A stretch of 64,000 nucleotides of DNA from Natronocella acetinitrilica (lineage in GTDB: Bacteria > Pseudomonadota > Gammaproteobacteria > Nitrococcales > Aquisalimonadaceae). The notes beneath the pieces were generated by a model. That model was given only the letters and a program-made list of their open reading frames with translations, was not told the origin of the DNA and did no database searches. The DNA lies in assembly GCF_024170285.1 (NCBI RefSeq), contig NZ_JALJXV010000005.1, positions 62,001 to 126,000 on the forward strand, written 5' to 3'. Numbering within the stretch: the stretch's first letter is position 1; every line of letters starts with the position of its first letter. A program made the position numbers and the translations under genes. Below, piece by piece: positions 18,931 through 30,605 of the stretch.

Positions 18931-19830
18931 ATGACAACGCCCCCTGAAACACTGCACGAGACCAACCTGTCATCCCTGCCACTGCTCGCCCGGGGCAAGG
19001 TGCGGGATATCTATGCAGTGGGGGAGCAGCACCTGCTGATCGTGACCACGGACCGGTTGTCGGCTTTCGACGTAATCCTGCCCGACGCCATTCCGGGCAA
19101 GGGCCTGGTGCTGACCGCCATTTCCCGGTTCTGGTTTGCCCGCACGGCGGGCATCATCCGCAACCATCTGTCCGACATGAGCCTGGAACAGGCGGTGCCG
19201 GATGCAGCTGAACGGGAGCTGGTGCGGGGACGGGCGGTGGTGGTGAAGCGGTTGCGACCGCTGCCGGTGGAAGCCATTGCCCGGGGCTACCTCATCGGTT
19301 CGGGCTGGAAGGACTACCAGGCCGACGGCACTGTCTGCGGCATTGAACTGCCCGCGGGACTCCGCCAGGCAGAGCAGTTGCCAGAACCCATCTACACCCC
19401 CTCCACCAAGGCCGCGGTGGGCGATCACGACATGAACGTCAGCTATGAGCACACCGTGGAGCTGCTGGGCAGCGGACTGGCGGCGCAGGTGCAGACAGTA
19501 ACCCTGAAGATCTATGCGGAGGCAGCTGCATATGCCCGCGCTCGGGGCATCATCATCGCCGACACCAAGTTCGAATTCGGTCTCGACGCTGGCGGCCAAC
19601 TGACCCTGATCGACGAGATACTGACCCCCGACTCATCCCGTTTCTGGCCGGCGGACAGTTACGCAGTTGGCAGCTCGCCGCCGAGCTTCGACAAGCAGTT
19701 CGTGCGCGACTACCTGGAAACCCTGGACTGGGACAAGACCGCCCCGGGGCCAAGCCTGCCGCCGGAGATCATCAGACAGACTGCCGAGAAGTACGAGGAA
19801 GCCAGGCGCCGCCTCATGGGCGACGCCTGA
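18931..19830 (+). CDS. purC: SAICAR synthetase PurC
   Basis: 299 residues from ATG 18931, the longer form of PurC; the frame is open from 18856 without similarity. Marks: the ATP-binding [61 protein letters not shown] and [14 protein letters not shown]. It ligates aspartate to CAIR in purine synthesis. It converges with pgk, with ten bases between the stops. The 99 bases before it may hold its promoter, though no clear hexamers were found. Confidence 0.95.
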   Translation: MTTPPETLHETNLSSLPLLARGKVRDIYAVGEQHLLIVTTDRLSAFDVILPDAIPGKGLVLTAISRFWFARTAGIIRNHLSDMSLEQAVPDAAERELVRGRAVVVKRLRPLPVEAIARGYLIGSGWKDYQADGTVCGIELPAGLRQAEQLPEPIYTPSTKAAVGDHDMNVSYEHTVELLGSGLAAQVQTVTLKIYAEAAAYARARGIIIADTKFEFGLDAGGQLTLIDEILTPDSSRFWPADSYAVGSSPPSFDKQFVRDYLETLDWDKTAPGPSLPPEIIRQTAEKYEEARRRLMGDA

Positions 19831-19840
19831 ACCGCGAGGG

Positions 19841-21028
19841 CTAGCCAGCCAGCTCGGTGGCGCGACGTTCCAGCATGGCCACGGCGGGGAGCGTCTTGCC
19901 TTCCAGGAACTCGAGAAAAGCGCCGCCGCCGGTGGAAATGTAGGAGATCCGGTCTTCAACGCCATATTTGGCGACCGCCGCCAGGGTGTCGCCACCGCCG
20001 GCAATGGAAAAGGCACTGCTCTCGGCAATGGCTTCGGCGAGCCCCCGGGTACCCGCACCGAACTGATCGAACTCGAACACACCCACAGGACCGTTCCAGA
20101 CCACCGTACCGGCGCTGATGAGCATGCTGGCGTACCGGCTGGCGGTGTCCGGCCCGATATCCAGGATCAGGTCATCGTCCAGAACCTGGTCCACGGGCTT
20201 GGTCTCGGCCGCGGCGTCCTCGGCGAAGGCCTTGGCGGTAATCACGTCGGTGGGCACCGGAATCTCGCCGCCCCGGGCCCTGGCCTGCTCCATCAGGCGG
20301 ACGGCGGCTGGCACCAGATCTGCCTCGTACAATGACTTGCCCACACCATGACCGGCGGCGGCGATGAATGTATTGGCAATACCACCACCAACGATCAGCT
20401 GATCCACCTTGTCCACCAGGGTTTCCAGCACCGTGAGCTTGGTGGACACCTTGGCACCACCGACAATGGCAACCATGGGACGGGGCGGTTGCGCCAGTGC
20501 CTTGCCCAGGGCATCCAACTCCGCGGAAAGCAGCGGGCCGGCACAGGCCACCGGGGCATACAGACCCACACCATGGGTGGACGCCTGGGCGCGGTGCGCA
20601 GTCCCGAAAGCGTCCATGACGTAGATGTCGCACAGCGCTGCCATGCGCCGGGCCAGTTGTTCGTCGTCCTTTTTCTCGCCCCGGTTGAAGCGCACATTCT
20701 CGCAGAGCACCACTTCGCCCTCCGCCACGTCGACGCCGTCCAGCCAGTCCCGCACCAGTCGAACCGGGCTGCCCAGCAATTTCTCCAGCCGGTCGGCCAC
20801 CGGGGCCAGGGAGGCCTCGGCATCGAAGGCGCCTTCCGCCGGGCGACCCAGATGGCTCATCAGCATGACCCGGGCACCCGCGTCACGGGCATGGCGGATG
20901 GTGGCCAGCGAGGCCCTGATCCGGGTGTCGTCCGTCACCCGTCCATCACGAATGGGAACATTCAGATCCTCGCGGATCAGCACACGCCTGCCGTGCAGTT
21001 CCAGGTCCGTCATTCGAACAATACTCAT
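19841..21028 (-). CDS. pgk: Phosphoglycerate kinase Pgk
   Basis: 395 residues from ATG 21028, with AAGGAG five bases upstream; an in-frame extension to 21097 lacks homology. Marks: [41 protein letters not shown], and the C-terminal ATP-site motifs [12 protein letters not shown] and GGGDTLAAV. It makes ATP from 1,3-bisphosphoglycerate in glycolysis, or runs in reverse in gluconeogenesis. The start overlaps the epd stop by four bases (ATGA), giving a coupled tkt-epd-pgk unit. Confidence 0.96.
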   Translation of the reverse strand: MSIVRMTDLELHGRRVLIREDLNVPIRDGRVTDDTRIRASLATIRHARDAGARVMLMSHLGRPAEGAFDAEASLAPVADRLEKLLGSPVRLVRDWLDGVDVAEGEVVLCENVRFNRGEKKDDEQLARRMAALCDIYVMDAFGTAHRAQASTHGVGLYAPVACAGPLLSAELDALGKALAQPPRPMVAIVGGAKVSTKLTVLETLVDKVDQLIVGGGIANTFIAAAGHGVGKSLYEADLVPAAVRLMEQARARGGEIPVPTDVITAKAFAEDAAAETKPVDQVLDDDLILDIGPDTASRYASMLISAGTVVWNGPVGVFEFDQFGAGTRGLAEAIAESSAFSIAGGGDTLAAVAKYGVEDRISYISTGGGAFLEFLEGKTLPAVAMLERRATELAG

Positions 21029-22056
21029 GCCGTCTCCTTGACCCAATTGCGGGACCAGCACTCGGCCACGTCCAGCATGCGGTTGGCAAATCCCCATTCG
21101 TTGTCGAACCAGGCCATGAGGCGGAGCAACCGACCGGTCACCCGGGTCTGGGTGCCGTCGACGATGCAGGAATGGGGGTCGTGGTTGAAATCACACGAGG
21201 CGTGGGGGCGTTCGGTGAACGAGAGCACGCCCGCCAACGGGCCGGCGGCGGCGTTCTGCAGCCGGCGGTTGATCTCCTCGGCGGTGGCATCGCGGCGCAG
21301 TTGCAGACACAGCTCCATGGCCGAGACATTCAGGGTGGGCACCCGCAGGTGATGCGCCTGGATACGGCCGGACAGGGCCGGTAGCAGGCGCTCCACACCA
21401 CGGCCAAGGCCGGTGGATACGGGAATGATGGATTGCAGCGCCGAGCGCGTGCGGCGCAGGTCCGTCCGGTGGTAGCCGTCCTGCAGAGGCTGATCGTTCA
21501 TCGCCGAATGAACGGCGGTGATGACGGCGGCCTCGATACCAGGATCATCCAGCAACAGGTGCAACAGGGGCACGACGCAGTTAGTGGTACACGATGCGTT
21601 GGAAACGATGCGGGCGTCGCAGTGGAGCGCCGTCTCGTTTACACCGTAAACCACGGTGGCGTCAGCCTGTTCGGCATTACGCATGGGGTTGGAAACCAGC
21701 ACCCGGGGAACACCAGCCGCAAGGAATCGATCAATGCCGCTGCGGTCGGCATAGCGGCCGGAGCATTCCAGCAGCAGATCCACGTCCAGGGCCGCCCAAT
21801 CCACCGCCTCCGGGGTGTTGCCATGGCTCACGGCGATGGGCTGCCCGTCAATCCGAAGGCCCCCTTCTCTCTCCTCCACCGGCAGATGGAAACGGCCGTG
21901 GGTGGAATCGTAGCGTGTCAGGTGCACGATACTCTCGAGATCAGCCGGCTCGTTGATGGCGACCACCGCCATCCGCTCCCGCAGCGGCGACTCATGGAGT
22001 GCCCGCAGCAGACAACGGCCGATCCTGCCATAGCCATTGATGGCCAGCCGGAGCAT
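21025..22056 (-). CDS. epd: D-erythrose-4-phosphate dehydrogenase Epd (GapB type)
   Basis: 343 residues from ATG 22056 (AGGGGAG upstream). The GAPDH superfamily is clear: [11 protein letters not shown] loop, SNASCTTNC with catalytic Cys156, and [12 protein letters not shown]. Features favour Epd over GapA: INEPADL where GapA has an aspartate, YDSTHGRF, the insert [14 protein letters not shown], and [18 protein letters not shown]. Epd oxidises erythrose-4-phosphate to 4-phosphoerythronate for pyridoxal phosphate synthesis. It lies between tkt, which supplies erythrose-4-phosphate, and pgk. Whether it also works as a GAPDH in this organism cannot be told from sequence. Confidence 0.88.
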   Translation of the reverse strand: MLRLAINGYGRIGRCLLRALHESPLRERMAVVAINEPADLESIVHLTRYDSTHGRFHLPVEEREGGLRIDGQPIAVSHGNTPEAVDWAALDVDLLLECSGRYADRSGIDRFLAAGVPRVLVSNPMRNAEQADATVVYGVNETALHCDARIVSNASCTTNCVVPLLHLLLDDPGIEAAVITAVHSAMNDQPLQDGYHRTDLRRTRSALQSIIPVSTGLGRGVERLLPALSGRIQAHHLRVPTLNVSAMELCLQLRRDATAEEINRRLQNAAAGPLAGVLSFTERPHASCDFNHDPHSCIVDGTQTRVTGRLLRLMAWFDNEWGFANRMLDVAECWSRNWVKETA

Positions 22057-22085
22057 GTTCGGTCTCTCTCCCCTTTCGTGGCGCA

Positions 22086-24083
22086 CTAGCCGAGCAACGC
22101 CCGAGCGCGCTCCACCACATTATCGACGGTAAAACCGAAGTGCTCGAACAGCGCCTCTGCCGGGGCCGACTCGCCGAAGCCGTGCATGCCCACCACATCG
22201 CCGTCGAGACCCACATAGCGATACCAGTAATCCGCCAGACCCGCCTCGACGGCGAGCCGCCTGGAGACGCCTGCCGGCAGCACGGACTCCCGGTAGGCCG
22301 TATCCTGGCCATCGAACACATCCGTGCTGGGCATGGACACCAAGCGGACCGCGACACCCTCATCATTCAGGCGTTGCCAGGCCGCCTCGGCCAGGGGCAC
22401 CTCCGATCCGGTGGCGATCAGGATCAGCGCCGGCTCACCGGCACAGTCGCGCAGTATGTAGCCACCCTTGCGCATGTCGGCAAGCTGCTCGGCAGTGCGC
22501 TCCAGGCAGGGCAGGCCCTGACGGGTCAGGACCAGGCTGGTGGGGCCGTCACTGCGTTCCACCGCCGCCCGCCAGGCTGCCACTGTCTCGACGCCATCGC
22601 AGGGCCGCCACAGGCTCATGTTGGGAATCATGCGCAGGGATGCGACATGCTCCACGGGCTGGTGGGTGGGGCCGTCCTCACCCAGGCCGATGGAATCGTG
22701 GGTGTAGACCAGGATGTTTCTGAGCTTCATCAATGCCGCCATGCGCACTGCATTGCGGGCATAGTCCGAGAACACCAGGAAGGTACCGCCGTACGGCAGC
22801 AGCCCACCATGCAGCGCCATGCCGTTCTGGATGGCGGTCATGGCGAATTCCCGCACCCCGTAGAAGATGTAGTTGCCGTCGCCGTCCTCGGCGGTGACCG
22901 GCGTGGCGGCGGACCAGCGGGTGTTGTTGGAGCCGGTAAGGTCGGCAGAGCCGCCAATCATTTCCGGCAGATAAGGGCCGAAACCTTCGAGCACGTTCTG
23001 GGACGCCTTGCGGGTCGCGACTTTCTCGCCCGCCTCGACGATGCGCGCCAGCAATTCATCGGCATGCTTGCCGAAGCTCTCCGGCAATTGCCCGGCCATG
23101 CGGCGGTCGAATTCATCGGCCATTTCCGGGTGCGCCTTGCGGTAGGCGGCGTAGACGGTCTGCCACTCGGCTTCCGCCGCCTTGCCCCGGGCCCGGGCAT
23201 CCCAGCCGGCATAGATCTCATCGGGGACTTCGAATGGAGGGTGCGTCCAGTGCAGGAACTCCCGGGTCGCCTGGATTTCATCATCACCCAGCGGCGCACC
23301 GTGCACGCCGTGGGTGCCACAGGCATTGGGGGCACCAAAGCCGATCACCGTCTTGCAGCAGATCAGGCTGGGGCGGTCCTTGACCTTGCGCGCCTCGGCC
23401 AGCGCCTTGCTCACAGCTTCCGGATCGTGGCCGTCGACATCGGCGACCACGTGCCAGCCATAGGCACGGAAACGCTTCGGGGTGTCATCGGTGAACCAGC
23501 CCTCCACCTTGCCGTCGATGGAAATGCCGTTATCGTCGTAAAACACCACCAGCTTGCCCAGCCCCAGGGTGCCGGCCAGTGAGCAGGCCTCGTGGGACAC
23601 GCCCTCCATCAGGCAGCCATCGCCGACAAAGCAGTAGGTGTAGTGGTCCACCAGCGGATGCCCGGGCCGGTTGAACTGCGCCGCCAGCACCTTCTCCGCC
23701 AGTGCCATGCCGACGGCATTGGCCAACCCCTGACCCAGCGGGCCGGTGGTTGTCTCCACGCCGGCGGTATAACCGTACTCCGGATGACCCGGCGTCCTGG
23801 AGTGCAACTGGCGGAAGTCCCGCAGATCATCCATGGACAGGTCGTAGCCGGACAGGTGCAGCAGACTGTAAATCAGCATGGACCCATGGCCGTTGGAGAG
23901 TACGAAGCGATCCCGGTTGACCCAGGCCGGGTTGGCCGGATTGTGTCGCAGGGCGTCGTTCCACAGCACCTCGGCGATGTCCGCCATACCCATGGGTGCC
24001 CCGGGGTGGCCGGATTTGGCACGCTGCACGGCGTCCATGCTGAGGGCGCGGATGGCATTCGCAAGTTCTCTGCGAGAGGGCAT
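22086..24083 (-). CDS. tkt: Transketolase Tkt
   Basis: 665 residues from ATG 24083; an extension to 24242 is not conserved. Order: thiamine-diphosphate-binding domain ([45 protein letters not shown]), pyrimidine domain ([51 protein letters not shown]) and the C-terminal domain with [10 protein letters not shown]. It moves two-carbon units in the pentose phosphate pathway and yields erythrose-4-phosphate, the Epd substrate. It is first of the tkt-epd-pgk set and divergent from metK, as in many gammaproteobacteria. Confidence 0.97.
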   Translation of the reverse strand: MPSRRELANAIRALSMDAVQRAKSGHPGAPMGMADIAEVLWNDALRHNPANPAWVNRDRFVLSNGHGSMLIYSLLHLSGYDLSMDDLRDFRQLHSRTPGHPEYGYTAGVETTTGPLGQGLANAVGMALAEKVLAAQFNRPGHPLVDHYTYCFVGDGCLMEGVSHEACSLAGTLGLGKLVVFYDDNGISIDGKVEGWFTDDTPKRFRAYGWHVVADVDGHDPEAVSKALAEARKVKDRPSLICCKTVIGFGAPNACGTHGVHGAPLGDDEIQATREFLHWTHPPFEVPDEIYAGWDARARGKAAEAEWQTVYAAYRKAHPEMADEFDRRMAGQLPESFGKHADELLARIVEAGEKVATRKASQNVLEGFGPYLPEMIGGSADLTGSNNTRWSAATPVTAEDGDGNYIFYGVREFAMTAIQNGMALHGGLLPYGGTFLVFSDYARNAVRMAALMKLRNILVYTHDSIGLGEDGPTHQPVEHVASLRMIPNMSLWRPCDGVETVAAWRAAVERSDGPTSLVLTRQGLPCLERTAEQLADMRKGGYILRDCAGEPALILIATGSEVPLAEAAWQRLNDEGVAVRLVSMPSTDVFDGQDTAYRESVLPAGVSRRLAVEAGLADYWYRYVGLDGDVVGMHGFGESAPAEALFEHFGFTVDNVVERARALLG

Positions 24084-24252
24084 AGGTCTCGGTCTCCAGG
24101 GTCGCTGCAGGACATTTTTAAGGAGGCTTCGCGGGGTTATCGGGCAGGGCCCCGTCGCGATAAAGGCCGCAATTTTCTCGAAGTTTCCCGGCGCGAGCAA
24201 GGGAAGACAAGCGGATTCGGTGGCGGCGGGCGGAAATGCCACCAGCCAACTG

Positions 24253-24281
24253 TCGTCATCGCGGCCCTCGCCTTGTACAAT
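24253..24281 (+). promoter_or_regulatory. Predicted metK promoter
   Basis: TCGTCA (24253-24258; four of six consensus bases) lies 17 bases before TACAAT (24276-24281). Initiation near 24288 would give a leader of about 62 bases to GTG 24350. The leader has a GC-rich CGCGCGCGCTTGCGCG segment but nothing that resembles a known SAM riboswitch. Confidence 0.45.
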
Positions 24282-24349
24282 CCTGCTCCATTCAAATCAA
24301 TCGCGCGCGCTTGCGCGTGCTGCAGCGACACTGCCAGGAGGTTCGCAGG

Positions 24350-25507
<1,158 letters not shown>

Positions 25508-25565
25508 AACAGTAAGTCATTGTCATCCTGCCGGCACTGATAGGCGCGATGACAACCATTCGACC

Positions 25566-25645
25566 CGTCGAGGAGCGTTGCAACAGGGCCCAGGGGCTCT
25601 GCCAGGCTCGACAGGTCGCCACAATCGTCACAACGGCGCTCAGCG
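25566..25645 (+). promoter_or_regulatory. S-adenosylhomocysteine (SAH) riboswitch
   Basis: The conserved SAH riboswitch blocks are here in order: CGAGGAGCGTTGCAAC (25570-25585), the GGGCCCAGG segment, CCAGGCTCG (25602-25610), and ACAACGGCGCTC (25630-25641). Helix P1 pairs GAGCGT (25573-25578) with GCGCTC (25636-25641) with one G-U pair. In this class SAH binding turns on downstream SAH-recycling genes. It lies 18 bases before the ATG of ahcY, the expected target. The ribosome site GGAG lies just after P1, which fits control at translation or at an overlapping anti-terminator. Confidence 0.92.
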
Positions 25646-25662
25646 AAATCGGAGTCTGCAAC

Positions 25663-27078
25663 ATGAATGCTGTCGTACAAGCCAATGCTAACGACTACAT
25701 CGTGCACGACATCGGCCTCGCTGATTGGGGCCGCAAGGAAATCAGCATCGCCGAAACTGAAATGCCCGGCCTGATGGCCGTGCGCGAAGAGTATCGCGAT
25801 CAACAGCCACTCAAGGGTGCCCGCATCGCCGGCAGCCTGCACATGACCATCCAGACCGCCGTGCTGATCGAAGCGTTGCGGGATCTGGGCGCTGATGTGC
25901 GCTGGGCAAGCTGCAACATCTACTCCACCCAGGATCATGCCGCGGCCGCTATTGCTGCCCAGGGCATTCCGGTGTTCGCCTACAAGGGCGAGACGCTGGA
26001 AGAATACTGGGACTACTGCCACCGGATCTTCGAATTCGGCAACGGCAAGACCGCCAACATGATTCTCGACGACGGCGGCGATGCAACCATGTTGCTGAGC
26101 CTGGGCAGCCGCGCGGAGCAGGATGCCTCGGTACTGGACAACCCCGGCAGCGACGAGGAAAAGGCGCTATTCGCGAGTATTCGCGAGCGCATCAAGGAGC
26201 AGCCGGGCTGGTACAGCAAGGCGCTGGCCGAGATCAAGGGTGTCACCGAGGAAACCACCACCGGTGTCAGCCGTCTGCTGCGCATGGAAAAGGCGGGAGA
26301 ACTGCCGTTCCCGGCCATCAACGTCAACGACTCGGTCACCAAGTCCAAATTCGACAACCTCTACGGTTGCCGTGAATCCCTGCTCGACGGACTGAAACGG
26401 GCCACCGATGTGATGATTGCCGGCAAGATCTGCGTGGTCTGCGGCTATGGCGACGTCGGCAAGGGCTGTGCCCAGAGCCTGCGTGGCCAGGGTGCCACGG
26501 TGTGGGTGACCGAGATCGACCCCATCTGTGCGCTGCAGGCAGCGATGGAAGGCTACCGCGTGGTCACCATGGAAGACGCCGCCGACCAGGCGGACATCTT
26601 CGTCACCGCCACCGGCAACTACCACGTGATCACCCACGATCACCTGGCCCGCATGAAGCACAACGCCATCGTCTGCAACATTGGCCATTTCGACAACGAG
26701 ATCGATGTCGCCAGCCTCAAGCAGTATGAATGGGACAACATCAAGCCGCAGGTGGATCACATTACCCTGCCCAGCGGCAACAAGCTGATCCTGCTGGCTG
26801 AGGGGCGGCTGGTGAATCTGGGTTGCGCCACCGGCCACCCCAGCTTCGTCATGTCCAACTCCTTCACCAACCAGGTGCTGGCGCAGATCGAGTTGCACCG
26901 TTATCCGGAGCGCTACGAGCACAAGGTCTACGTGCTGCCCAAGTCTCTGGATGAAAAGGTTGCCGCTCTGCACCTGCAAAAGCTCGGCGCAAAGCTCACC
27001 GAGCTGACGCCAGAGCAGGCGGACTATCTCGGCATCGAGCAGAAGGGCCCCTTCAAACCGGGCACCTACCGCTACTGA
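25663..27078 (+). CDS. ahcY: Adenosylhomocysteinase AhcY
   Basis: 471 residues from ATG 25663. A longer in-frame start at 25549 would place the riboswitch inside the coding region and is rejected. Marks: [10 protein letters not shown]-like segment [40 protein letters not shown], the NAD loop [15 protein letters not shown], and the C-terminal PFKPGTYRY that completes the neighbouring subunit's NAD site. It splits SAH into adenosine and homocysteine, relieving inhibition of methyltransferases. It is controlled by the SAH riboswitch directly upstream and followed by metF. Confidence 0.97.
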   Translation: MNAVVQANANDYIVHDIGLADWGRKEISIAETEMPGLMAVREEYRDQQPLKGARIAGSLHMTIQTAVLIEALRDLGADVRWASCNIYSTQDHAAAAIAAQGIPVFAYKGETLEEYWDYCHRIFEFGNGKTANMILDDGGDATMLLSLGSRAEQDASVLDNPGSDEEKALFASIRERIKEQPGWYSKALAEIKGVTEETTTGVSRLLRMEKAGELPFPAINVNDSVTKSKFDNLYGCRESLLDGLKRATDVMIAGKICVVCGYGDVGKGCAQSLRGQGATVWVTEIDPICALQAAMEGYRVVTMEDAADQADIFVTATGNYHVITHDHLARMKHNAIVCNIGHFDNEIDVASLKQYEWDNIKPQVDHITLPSGNKLILLAEGRLVNLGCATGHPSFVMSNSFTNQVLAQIELHRYPERYEHKVYVLPKSLDEKVAALHLQKLGAKLTELTPEQADYLGIEQKGPFKPGTYRY

Positions 27079-27096
27079 GCGAGTTCAGCTTGACCC

Positions 27097-27126
27097 ACCG
27101 CCCCCGGATTCCATCCCGGGGGCGGT
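27097..27126 (+). terminator. GC-rich hairpin after ahcY
   Basis: ACCGCCCCCGG (27097-27107) pairs perfectly with CCGGGGGCGGT (27116-27126) around an eight-base loop, 19 bases after the ahcY stop. Only TTT follows, so it may be a weak terminator or an mRNA-end stabiliser rather than a full stop before metF. Confidence 0.5.
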
Positions 27127-27145
27127 TTGCTGTGGAACGGAGCCC

Positions 27146-28015
27146 ATGACCACAGAAACCAGCACACAACCCGAGTACAGTTTCGAGTTCTTCCCCCCCA
27201 AAACGGCGGAAGGCGCGGAAAAGCTGCGTGTCACGCGTGAGCGCCTGGCCGCCCTGGGGCCACGGTTCTTTTCGGTGACTTTCGGTGCCGGCGGGTCCAC
27301 CCGTGACCGCACCTTCGAGACGGTAATCGAGATCCAGCGGGATTCCGGCATCGACGCCGCACCCCACCTGTCCTGCATCGGCTCCACGCCGGAAAGCATC
27401 AGCGAGATCCTGGGTCAGTACCGGGAGGCAGGCATCCGCCACATCGTGGCCTTGAGGGGTGACATGCCCTCTGGAACCGGCACCGGCGGCCCAGGACACT
27501 TTCGCTATGCCAACGAGCTGGTGGAGTTCATCCGGGAGCAGCATGGCAACCACTTCCGCATCGAGGTGGCCTGCTACCCGGAGGTGCATCCGCAATCAGA
27601 AGACGCCGACACCGATCTGATGCACTTCAAGCGCAAGGTGGACGCCGGCGCCGACAGCGCCATGACGCAGTACTTCTTCAACCCGGACGCCTATTTTCGT
27701 TTCGTGGATCGCTGCGCCGACGTGGGCGTGGACATCCCCATCGTGCCGGGCATCATGCCCATCCAGAACTTCAAGCAGCTGGCCCGGTTTTCCGACGCCT
27801 GCGGTGCGGAAATCCCCCGCTGGCTGCGCAAGCGGCTGGCCACCTTCGCTGATGACCGGGAGTCGCTGCAGAACTTCGGTGTCGATGTGGTCACCGAACT
27901 CTGTTATGACCTGCTCCAGGGCGGCGCCCCGGGACTGCACTTCTATACCCTGAACAGTGCGGCGCTGACGGAGCGTATCTGGAACAATCTGGGCCTCGCG
28001 ACGGAGACCGAATAG
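27146..28015 (+). CDS. metF: 5,10-methylenetetrahydrofolate reductase MetF
   Basis: 289 residues, TIM barrel. Marks: FEFFPPKTAEGAEKL, FFSVTFGAGGSTRDRT, HLSCIGS, IVALRGDMP, EVACYPEVHPQS, TQYFFNPDAYFRFV and PGIMPIQNF. It reduces methylene-THF to methyl-THF using FAD and NADH, supplying the methyl group that turns homocysteine, the AhcY product, back into methionine. The gene order metK-ahcY-metF encodes most of the activated methyl cycle. The methionine synthase gene is not in the window. Confidence 0.97.
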   Translation: MTTETSTQPEYSFEFFPPKTAEGAEKLRVTRERLAALGPRFFSVTFGAGGSTRDRTFETVIEIQRDSGIDAAPHLSCIGSTPESISEILGQYREAGIRHIVALRGDMPSGTGTGGPGHFRYANELVEFIREQHGNHFRIEVACYPEVHPQSEDADTDLMHFKRKVDAGADSAMTQYFFNPDAYFRFVDRCADVGVDIPIVPGIMPIQNFKQLARFSDACGAEIPRWLRKRLATFADDRESLQNFGVDVVTELCYDLLQGGAPGLHFYTLNSAALTERIWNNLGLATETE

Positions 28016-28029
28016 GCTAGACTGACGCC

Positions 28030-29379
28030 ATGCCGAACGACGACCTCGTCCGCCGGGACCTCAACGTCCTCTGGCACCCCTGCAGCCAGATGAAGGACCA
28101 CGAATGGCTGCCGCTGGTCCCGATCAAGCGGGGTGACGGCGTCTGGCTGCAGGACTTCGACGGCAACCGCTATATCGACGCCATCAGCTCCTGGTGGGTG
28201 AACCTGTTCGGCCACGCCAACCCGCGCATCAATCACGCCATCAAGGAACAGCTCGAGGAACTGGAACACGTCATCCTGGCCGGTTTCTCCCACCGGCCGG
28301 TCATCGAGCTCTCGGAACGACTGGTGGAGCTGACGCCCGCACCGCTCACCCGCTGCTTCTACAGCGACAACGGCTCGGCGGCGGTAGAGGTGGCCTTGAA
28401 GATGAGCTACCACTACTGGCGCAATCAGGGTGCACCGGAAAAGCACCGCTTCATCACCCTGTCCCAGAGCTATCACGGCGAGACGCTGGGCACTCTCGGT
28501 GTCGGTGATGTCGCGCTCTACAAGGACACCTACAAGCCGCTGTTGATGGAGGCGATCACGGTTCCGTCACCAGACTGCTTCCAGCGCATCGATGGCGATA
28601 GCTGGGCCGATCACAGCCGGCGCAGTTTTGCGCTGATGGAAGCGGCCCTGGAGCGTCACGGGCACGAGACCGCGGCAGTCATCGTGGAACCCCTGGTGCA
28701 ATGCGCCACGGGCATGCGCATGTACGACCCGGTGTACCTATCCCTGCTGCGCGAGGCCTGCGACCGCCATAACGTCCATCTGATCGCCGACGAGATCGCC
28801 GTTGGCTTCGGCCGCACGGGCACCATGTTCGCCTGCGAGCAGGCGGATATCTCGCCGGACTTCATGCTGCTGTCCAAGGGATTGACCGGCGGCTATCTGC
28901 CCCTGGCGGTCACGCTGACCACCGACACGGTCTACCAGGCCTTTTACGACGACTACGATACGCTGCGGGCGTTCCTGCACTCTCATAGCTACACCGGCAA
29001 CCCGCTGGCCTGCCGGGCCGCATTGGCTACGCTGGATATCTTCAAGCAGGACCGGGTACTGGAGCGTAACCGCAGACTTGCGGAAGTCATGGGCCAGGCG
29101 GTCAGCCACCTGGCGGATCATCCGAATATCGGCGAAGTTCGCCAGACCGGCATGATCCTGGCCATGGAAATGGTCCGTGACAAGACCACGCGCGCACCCT
29201 ACCCCTGGCAGGAGCGTCGCGGTCTGCGCGTCTACCAGCACGCGCTGACGCGACAGGCACTGCTGCGCCCGCTGGGCAATGTGGTGTATCTGATGCCGCC
29301 CTATGTGATCACGGAAAGCCAGATCGGCCATCTCGCCCAGGTCGCCGAAGAGGGCATCAACCTCGCCACCCGGGACTGA
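28030..29379 (+). CDS. bioA: DAPA aminotransferase BioA
   Basis: 449 residues of class III PLP aminotransferase. BioA-specific start LNVLWHPCSQMKDHEWLP, then SSWWVNLFGHANPRI, YSDNGSAAVEVALKM, LIADEIAVGFGRTGTMFACEQ, and the PLP lysine in LLSKGLTGGYLPLAVT. It makes 7,8-diaminopelargonate for biotin and, unusually, uses SAM as amino donor. That fits its place 14 bases after metF in a SAM-cycle cluster, although no other bio genes are near. It converges with rsmE, six bases apart. Confidence 0.95.
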   Translation: MPNDDLVRRDLNVLWHPCSQMKDHEWLPLVPIKRGDGVWLQDFDGNRYIDAISSWWVNLFGHANPRINHAIKEQLEELEHVILAGFSHRPVIELSERLVELTPAPLTRCFYSDNGSAAVEVALKMSYHYWRNQGAPEKHRFITLSQSYHGETLGTLGVGDVALYKDTYKPLLMEAITVPSPDCFQRIDGDSWADHSRRSFALMEAALERHGHETAAVIVEPLVQCATGMRMYDPVYLSLLREACDRHNVHLIADEIAVGFGRTGTMFACEQADISPDFMLLSKGLTGGYLPLAVTLTTDTVYQAFYDDYDTLRAFLHSHSYTGNPLACRAALATLDIFKQDRVLERNRRLAEVMGQAVSHLADHPNIGEVRQTGMILAMEMVRDKTTRAPYPWQERRGLRVYQHALTRQALLRPLGNVVYLMPPYVITESQIGHLAQVAEEGINLATRD

Positions 29380-29385
29380 CCGAGG

Positions 29386-30114
29386 TCAGCCGAGATCTCC
29401 CCAGAGGGTCTGCATGGCGGCGATCATGGTCATGCCTGCGGTCTCGGTGCGCAATACCCGTGGACCCAGCCGAACCGACCGGAAACCGTGGCCATGCGCC
29501 TCGGCGATTTCCCGATCCGATAGACCGCCTTCCGGACCGACCAGCAGGTGTACCGGCCCGGCTGGTTCGCCCAGGTCCTGCAACCGGCACGCACCCATGG
29601 GGTCCAGAACCAGGCGGATACCATCGACCAGCGTCGGCCAGATATCCGCCAGGGGCATCAACGGCCCTAATTCCGGCATCGTATTACGGCCGCACTGCTC
29701 GCAGGCGCTGTTGATCACGCCCTGCCAGTGCAGCCTGCGCTTCTCGGCACGGCTGTCGTCCAGTCTGACCACGGTGCGCTCCGTGACCACCGGCACGATG
29801 GCTTGAACCCCAAGCTCCACTGCCTTCTGCACCACCCAGTCCATGCGATCACCCTTGCCCACTCCCTGGATCAGCGTCAGCCACAGCGGCGACTCCACCT
29901 CCACGGCCCGATGGTCGCCCACCAGAATGGACACCTGCCGGCGCTCCACTGCCAGAATCACCGCGGCGTGCTCACCACCGCGACCATCAAACAGGGTGAT
30001 GGGGTCATCGGGCCGCAGGCGCAGCACACGCACGTGCTGCGCAGCGGTGCCTTCAAGCTGAAGCGACTGGCCGGGGGTTAGCGGACCGGCAACGTGAATG
30101 CGGGGGCAACGCAT
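29386..30114 (-). CDS. rsmE: 16S rRNA (uracil1498-N3)-methyltransferase RsmE
   Basis: 242 residues of the SPOUT class. An N-terminal PUA-like domain (RIHVAGPLTPGQSLQL) is followed by the knotted C-terminal domain with QGVGKGDRMDWVVQKAVELG, VTERTVVRLD, SACEQCGRN, the SAM-site VGPEGGLSDREI, and LGPRVLRTETA. It methylates N3 of U1498 in 16S rRNA. It is the last gene behind the Pil-Chp operon (eight bases after chpC), so it may be read from that transcript. There is no functional link to chemotaxis. Confidence 0.95.
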   Translation of the reverse strand: MRCPRIHVAGPLTPGQSLQLEGTAAQHVRVLRLRPDDPITLFDGRGGEHAAVILAVERRQVSILVGDHRAVEVESPLWLTLIQGVGKGDRMDWVVQKAVELGVQAIVPVVTERTVVRLDDSRAEKRRLHWQGVINSACEQCGRNTMPELGPLMPLADIWPTLVDGIRLVLDPMGACRLQDLGEPAGPVHLLVGPEGGLSDREIAEAHGHGFRSVRLGPRVLRTETAGMTMIAAMQTLWGDLG

Positions 30115-30122
30115 GGACGGGG

Positions 30123-30605
30123 CTAGTCGAACAGTGCCCGATAGATTTCATCCTCCAGGAATTCCATGTCCGGGATGAAGGCGGGCTCGCCATGGGCCAA
30201 TACGGCAGCCGCCACGGCGGGGGCATCGTCCATGGGCTCCTCCAGATCCTCGATGCCGTCGGGATGCACACTGACAAGGCGGGGAATGCCCTGGGCAAGG
30301 ATCGCGAAGTACGGCAGTTCGGGCCGATCGCCAAGAGCCTTCAGCACCATCAGCCGCGCCCGGGTTGCGGGCAGTGCACCGCTGCCGCCGTTGATGTCCT
30401 CGAAGGCGACCACCGGGATGCGTTGACCACGCCAGTTGAATCTCCCCAGCAGCCAGCTGGGGTAGTCCCCCGGCAAAGGCTCCGGATCACTGTAGCCGAC
30501 GACTTCAGCCACCACGGTGCTGGGCAACAGCAGATAGCTGTCCTCCATGGGAATCAGCAGTGATCGTACTGAGGCGTCTTCGGCAACCATGGTTTCCCTC
30601 GTCAT
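30123..30605 (-). CDS. chpC: CheW-like adaptor ChpC
   Basis: 160 residues, CheW-like. Recognisable adaptor stretches: SLLIPMEDSYLLLPSTVVAEVV, LLGRFNWRGQRIPVVAFED, RARLMVLKAL, and IPRLVSV. ChpC is the accessory CheW of the type IV pilus chemosensory system and may bring additional receptors to ChpA. The ATG at 30605 overlaps the chpB stop by four bases. The stretch after residue 110 is acidic and poorly conserved. Confidence 0.82.
   Translation of the reverse strand: MTRETMVAEDASVRSLLIPMEDSYLLLPSTVVAEVVGYSDPEPLPGDYPSWLLGRFNWRGQRIPVVAFEDINGGSGALPATRARLMVLKALGDRPELPYFAILAQGIPRLVSVHPDGIEDLEEPMDDAPAVAAAVLAHGEPAFIPDMEFLEDEIYRALFD

Noticed and set aside
22140-23582. 480-codon plus-strand frame opposite tkt
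   Set aside because: Antisense to transketolase, His/Gln/Arg-rich shadow composition, no family.
24282-24349. SAM riboswitch in the metK leader
   Set aside because: The 62-base leader has no recognisable SAM-I, SAM-II or SAM/SAH core.
25549-25662. Longer in-frame start for ahcY
   Set aside because: It would translate the SAH riboswitch; ATG 25663 has a GGAG site and matches the family N-terminus.
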